Shown piece by piece: positions 60,698 through 64,000 of a DNA stretch of 64,000 nucleotides (positions are counted from its first letter, which is position 1; the number at the start of each line of letters is the position of its first letter). The position numbers and the translations under genes were made by a program. This stretch comes from Vibrio furnissii CIP 102972 (GTDB lineage Bacteria; Pseudomonadota; Gammaproteobacteria; Enterobacterales; Vibrionaceae), in NCBI RefSeq assembly GCF_000176175.1, contig NZ_ACZP01000018.1:212252-276251 (forward strand). The letters run 5' to 3'. Under the pieces are notes generated by a model that did not search any database, was not told where the DNA came from, and saw nothing but the letters and a program-made list of their open reading frames with translations.

Positions 60698-61660
60698 ATG
60701 TCATTGCCGATTATCGATATTTCGCCGCTCCACTCTGCCAATCGCAACGATTGGCAACCCGTGATTGACCAAATCGACCGAGCGTGTCGGGAGCTAGGTT
60801 TTTTCTATGTGGTGGGGCACGGTATCCCTCAAGCTCAGTTTGATGGCATTGAATCGATGGCGGACACGTTGTTCCGTTTACCTGAAACGGAAAAGCAACG
60901 CATATCGATTGAGAACAGCCAGAACCATCGAGGCTGGGGGCGGTTAAGTGCGGAGAAACTCGACCCGCAGGGAGAGCTCGATTGTAAAGAGTCGTTTGAT
61001 ATGGCGTTGGATCTCTCCCCTTACCATTCTCAAGTGTCGCGTTGTCCAACGCTCTATGGCCCAAACCAATATCCGAACATTGCAGGGTTTACGCAGGCGA
61101 TGAATCAGCATTATTCGCTGACTCTCGATGTCGGGCTGCGGATTCTCAAAGCGATGGCCATTGCGCTGAACGAAGCGGAAGATTTTTTTACCCAGCACTT
61201 TAATTTACCGATCTCGGTATTGCGCATGTTGCACTACCCAAGCCAGACCCAAGCAACCAATGGTGCTGGAGCGCATACCGACTATGGGTGTATCACGTTA
61301 CTCTATCAGGATGCGAGCGGTGGTTTGCAGGTGTTGAACACACAAGATGAATGGATGGATGCCCCACCGGTCGCGGGCAGCTTTGTGGTCAATATTGGCG
61401 ATTTGATGCAGCGCTGGACCAATGATATCTACCGTTCAACCAAGCACCGAGTCGCGAGCCCAACTCACGGACGTTCGCGTTTTTCGATGCCGTTTTTTGT
61501 CGAACCTGATTTCGACACGCCGATCGTCACCTTAGCCTCTTGCTTGGCAGAGAAAGCGGGGCAGGGGGGCTATCCAGTAATCACCGCCGGTGATTGGATC
61601 GTGTCTCGTTTTACAGAAACTTACGCTTATCGTCGTGAGCGTGAAAGCACCGCAGTTTAA
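60698..61660 (+). CDS. 2-oxoglutarate/Fe(II)-dependent oxygenase, isopenicillin N synthase-like
   Basis: A 320-residue enzyme of the 2OG-Fe(II) oxygenase superfamily. The N-terminal DIOX_N part has GFFYVVGHGIP, and the catalytic core has the iron ligands His193 and Asp195 in GAHTDYGCITLL and His250 in YRSTKHRV, with Arg261-x-Ser263 for the 2-oxoglutarate carboxylate. ATG 60698 is preceded by AAGGAAA. The substrate is unknown; bacterial relatives include ethylene-forming-like and small-molecule hydroxylases, none of which can be assigned here. Confidence 0.88.
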   Translation: MSLPIIDISPLHSANRNDWQPVIDQIDRACRELGFFYVVGHGIPQAQFDGIESMADTLFRLPETEKQRISIENSQNHRGWGRLSAEKLDPQGELDCKESFDMALDLSPYHSQVSRCPTLYGPNQYPNIAGFTQAMNQHYSLTLDVGLRILKAMAIALNEAEDFFTQHFNLPISVLRMLHYPSQTQATNGAGAHTDYGCITLLYQDASGGLQVLNTQDEWMDAPPVAGSFVVNIGDLMQRWTNDIYRSTKHRVASPTHGRSRFSMPFFVEPDFDTPIVTLASCLAEKAGQGGYPVITAGDWIVSRFTETYAYRRERESTAV

Positions 61661-61817
61661 GGCATTTTTGTCGCGGTCGTTTGGCCGCGGTAAATAAATC
61701 GTCCTCTTCATTCGTCATCAAGGCATGCCAGCAACTACGGCTTGCGATCTCACGGAGCAATGAGGAGCAGCGTTGAGGGATCGTCTATGCTTCAAGAAAA
61801 GAGTGATGGAGGTGGGT

Positions 61818-62222
61818 ATGTTTATCCTAACACCTTATTTGTTTTTTTCTGGTCGTTGCGAGCAGGCGCTGGATTTTTACTGTCAGTGTTTCGATGGATA
61901 CGTGCTGACCAAACGTTATTTTCATGAATCTCCCAAACACATTGAAGGGGTGAACCCCAATTGGGTCATGCATGCTGAGTTGATTACCCAACACATGAAA
62001 TTGATGTTGTCTGACGGCATTGCCGCGCAACAGCTGGTCGACAATCAAATTGCGTTGTCATTGGTGATGGATGACCTCGACCAACAATTGATTTTGTTTG
62101 ATCGATTGGCTGAGCGCGGAAAGATCATGATGCCGTTAGCCGATACATTCTGGGGGACGCGCTGCGGCAAAGTGGAAGATCAGTTTGGGATTCGTTGGAT
62201 CATCAATTGTGAGTTTGGTTGA
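61818..62222 (+). CDS. VOC family protein (PhnB/YjdN-like)
   Basis: A 134-residue protein of the glyoxalase/bleomycin-resistance fold. It starts MFILTPYLFFSGRCEQALDFY, includes WVMHAELITQHMKLMLSDG and ends with FWGTRCGKVEDQFGIRWIINC, all characteristic of the PhnB-like subgroup. ATG 61818 follows GGAGG at ideal spacing. These proteins lack a settled function. Single gene with about 150 bases before it. Confidence 0.88.
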   Translation: MFILTPYLFFSGRCEQALDFYCQCFDGYVLTKRYFHESPKHIEGVNPNWVMHAELITQHMKLMLSDGIAAQQLVDNQIALSLVMDDLDQQLILFDRLAERGKIMMPLADTFWGTRCGKVEDQFGIRWIINCEFG

Positions 62223-62335
62223 TGGAGGGTGAAAGGCATCACATTGTGGCATATAAGCACGATGTTGCATTGATGATCTTGTTATCAACTTCTTCTAAAA
62301 TAATAAAAATTTCCAAGTAAAGGTGTTGGTAAATT

Positions 62336-63601
62336 GTGGCGAGCATAAAGATCACGGTAGATAGGTTGCAGCCAGGCTTACATATTCGTTTGCCAGTTAA
62401 ATGGAATGAGCATCCCTTTCTACTCAACAGCTTCAAAATCAAAACGCAGGAACAGATCATGCTGATCAAGCATCTGGGGATTCAGCACGTGTTTCTTAAT
62501 CCTGCGCAGAGTGACACATCCCCTTTGCCGCCGAATAGCGAGCCGAGTGTGGACGCGGCAGAAAGTGACGCATCAAACGCAGCGATTCATGATGAAGCGG
62601 ATAAGCTGTGGCAGGAAAAACAAAAGCGCATAGAAAAGCTCAGTGCGTATCGTCGCCGCGTGATCAGTTGTGAGAAAGAGTTCGAGCGCTCGCTTGCTCG
62701 CATGCGTGCCGTGATGAACAAAATCCGCAATCGTCCACAAGATGCCGTCGATGAAGCGGCGCAATTGGTTGAAGACATCGTCGAGAAATTATTGAGCGAC
62801 GATAGTGTGACCCTACATTTGATGAACAGCAAAAGTGAGTTTGAAGATATCTACTTTCATTCACTCAACGTTTCGGTCATCGCCATGATGATCGGTAAAG
62901 CCAAAGATTACCCGGCTGAAAAAATCAAAGAACTCGCGTTTGCCTCTTTATTTCATGACATCGGTAAGATTCGTGTGCCCAGTGCGATTGTTCGTAAACA
63001 AACACCACTCAATGAGCCGGAAAAGAATTATCTCAAACTGCACACCAAATACGGCATGGAAATCGCGGCGAGTACCGAACACTTTCCTGCCAGTGCGATG
63101 AAGGTGATCGAGCAACATCACGAACTCAACGATGGGTCGGGGTATCCGCAAGGATTAAAAGAAGAGGAGATTGATGAGTTGGCGCAAGTGGTCGCAGTCG
63201 CCAATACCTTTGATAATCTGTGTCATCCCAACATTCCGTCTGAGCAAAAGATTCCGTATGTAGCACTGTCCCACTTATATAAGAACTGCAAGCATCTTTA
63301 TAATCACGATAATCTGAACATACTGGTGAAGTTCATGGGGGTGTTTCCGCCGGGGACCGTTGTGCAGTTGTCCAATGACATGATTGGGCTGGTCATTTCC
63401 GTTAACGCGAAAAGCCTGCTGTTTCCGAATGTACTGATCTACGATCCGTCAGTGCCGCGCACTCAAGCACCGATTATCGACCTTGCTGATAAAGACATTA
63501 AAATCGTCAGTGCGATCTTGCCAAATAAATTACCGGATAAAATTCGTGAATATCTCAATCCACGTTCGAGGATTTCGTACTTTTTTGATAGCGACGACTA
63601 G
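62336..63601 (+). CDS. HD-GYP domain protein, predicted c-di-GMP phosphodiesterase
   Basis: A 421-residue cytoplasmic protein. The N-terminal DUF3391-like part (about 1-130; IKITVDRLQPGLHIRLPVKW) precedes an HD-GYP domain (about 150-330) with the metal site LFHDIGKIRVP (His207, Asp208), KLHTKYG, and IEQHHELNDGSGYPQG (GYP at 269-271). All key residues are present, so breakdown of c-di-GMP to pGpG or GMP is likely. The start is GTG 62336. It ends the coding part of the window and is followed by its own terminator before the rRNA promoters. Confidence 0.93.
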   Translation: MASIKITVDRLQPGLHIRLPVKWNEHPFLLNSFKIKTQEQIMLIKHLGIQHVFLNPAQSDTSPLPPNSEPSVDAAESDASNAAIHDEADKLWQEKQKRIEKLSAYRRRVISCEKEFERSLARMRAVMNKIRNRPQDAVDEAAQLVEDIVEKLLSDDSVTLHLMNSKSEFEDIYFHSLNVSVIAMMIGKAKDYPAEKIKELAFASLFHDIGKIRVPSAIVRKQTPLNEPEKNYLKLHTKYGMEIAASTEHFPASAMKVIEQHHELNDGSGYPQGLKEEEIDELAQVVAVANTFDNLCHPNIPSEQKIPYVALSHLYKNCKHLYNHDNLNILVKFMGVFPPGTVVQLSNDMIGLVISVNAKSLLFPNVLIYDPSVPRTQAPIIDLADKDIKIVSAILPNKLPDKIREYLNPRSRISYFFDSDD

Positions 63602-63663
63602 TTATCCACAGGAATTTGTGAGTAAAGTGTGCTCATCTTGAAGATAAGATCTGCATAAAAAGG

Positions 63664-63699
63664 CGTTCGTTTGATTATTGGTCAAACGAACGTTTTTTT
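63664..63699 (+). terminator. Terminator after the HD-GYP gene
   Basis: An eleven-base perfect stem CGTTCGTTTGA / TCAAACGAACG with a seven-base loop and seven T, 62 bases after the stop codon. Confidence 0.93.
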
Positions 63700-63721
63700 A
63701 TAAAAAAATGCCTTTTTGTAC

Positions 63722-63749
63722 TTGCCAAGTTTAAGCAACTCTCTATAAT
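63722..63749 (+). promoter_or_regulatory. rRNA operon promoter, upstream of two
   Basis: TTGCCA (63722-63727), 16 bases, TATAAT (63744-63749), then a GC-rich discriminator (GCCGCC). An A/T-rich block upstream (TATAAAAAAATGCCTTTTTG) looks like an UP element. GC-rich discriminators are the hallmark of stringent control. Confidence 0.75.
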
Positions 63750-63837
63750 GCCGCCTCACTGACACGGCAGACGCCACAAGGCTTCAGCGGTTGTCATCGA
63801 GGTGAAAGCTTCTAAAAAAGAAAATTGAAAAAAGTGT

Positions 63838-63865
63838 TTGACACGCTCAGTTATCTCGCTAGAAT
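63838..63865 (+). promoter_or_regulatory. rRNA operon promoter, downstream of two
   Basis: TTGACA (63838-63843), 16 bases, TAGAAT (63860-63865), then GCACC. An A-rich UP-like element (AAAAAAGAAAATTGAAAAAAG) lies directly upstream. Tandem promoters are usual for rRNA operons. Confidence 0.8.
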
Positions 63866-63901
63866 GCACCTCCGCTTCGAGAAGAAAGTTTCGAAAAGCA
63901 A

Positions 63902-64000
63902 AGCTCTTTAACAATATAAACCTATCAATCTGTGTGGGCACTCGTTGATGATAATCAAAGATGATTCTAAAGAATCAACTTAGGTATCAATGAACTGAGT
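63902..64000 (+). promoter_or_regulatory. rRNA leader with box A antitermination site
   Basis: GCTCTTTAACAAT (63904-63916) is the conserved box A, and TCAATCTGTGTGGGCACTCG just after it matches the 16S leader of enterobacteria and vibrios. The run to the window edge (AGGTATCAATGAACTGAGT) is the region that normally pairs to form the RNase III stem before 16S. The 16S gene should begin shortly beyond base 64000. Confidence 0.88.

Larger units (their letters stand above)
63602..64000. other. Intergenic region leading into an rRNA operon
   Basis: A 399-base stretch without a gene. It contains the HD-GYP terminator, two rRNA-type promoters and a box A leader, listed separately. The 16S gene itself is not reached. 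Confidence 0.85.

Overview
The window is one contiguous stretch of a Vibrio-type gammaproteobacterial chromosome, probably the larger chromosome. Evidence is the gene content and order (TIGR03899 protein, zinc-regulated zrg cluster, tamAB, ppa, fbp, mpl, thiBPQ, the rpoN/lpt/mla block, pyrBI-argF, rapA, valS-holC-pepA-lptFG), a classical rRNA leader at the right edge and even, moderately GC-rich base composition. The genus is inferred from protein and synteny recall; no database search was run. No prophage, insertion sequence, CRISPR array or acquired island was seen. Nearly everything is core genome.

Layout. 1-6.7 kb: the 3' end of cysC, a TIGR03899 protein, then a leftward five-gene zinc cluster (DUF2607, His-rich ZrgA, ABC ATPase, FtsX-type permease, DUF3299) under a near-perfect Zur operator, followed by ytfJ and msrA. 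6.8-13.1 kb: tamA-tamB-ytfP (outer-membrane translocation and assembly) and a DUF2799 lipoprotein. 13.2-24.4 kb: housekeeping genes (ppa, fbp, mpl, ubiX), a TPP riboswitch controlling thiBPQ, darP, pmbA and mgtE. 24.5-32.2 kb: a leftward envelope and regulation block (yrbG-kdsD-kdsC-lptC-lptA-lptB-rpoN-hpf-ptsN-rapZ-npr). 32.5-38 kb: the rightward mlaFEDCB-ibaG-murA operon and a PlsC-type acyltransferase. 38-42.7 kb: ridA, pyrBI with a leader peptide and attenuator, argF with a candidate ArgR box, and a PIN-PhoH protein. 43-57.4 kb: rapA, a divergent NRAMP-family transporter, rluA, a D-2-hydroxyacid dehydrogenase, valS, holC, pepA, lptFG and an RDD protein. 57.7-64 kb: a GGDEF diguanylate cyclase, tRNA-Leu(CAA) followed by three tandem tRNA-derived repeats, a small periplasmic protein, a 2-oxoglutarate/Fe(II) oxygenase, a VOC protein, an HD-GYP protein, and the tandem promoters and leader of an rRNA operon whose 16S gene begins beyond the window.

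How it fits together. Much of the window serves the envelope: LptA, B, C, F and G carry LPS to the outer membrane, KdsC/KdsD make Kdo for it, MlaB-F keep the outer leaflet asymmetric, TamAB supports outer-membrane assembly, and MurA and Mpl make and recycle peptidoglycan. PtsN, NPr and RapZ link nitrogen and cell-wall precursor signalling to the RpoN locus. Several nutrient circuits show their control sites in the DNA: Zur for zinc, TPP for thiamine, UTP-sensitive attenuation for pyrBI, and probably ArgR for argF.

The least ordinary structure is at 59276-59750: three 162-163 bp tandem units downstream of tRNA-Leu, each carrying a decayed copy of the tRNA 3' end, a hairpin that stays paired by G-U wobble, and the same 18-codon open reading frame. 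It resembles in architecture the rtT/tpr repeats after E. coli tyrT, but sits at a different tRNA and has a different sequence.
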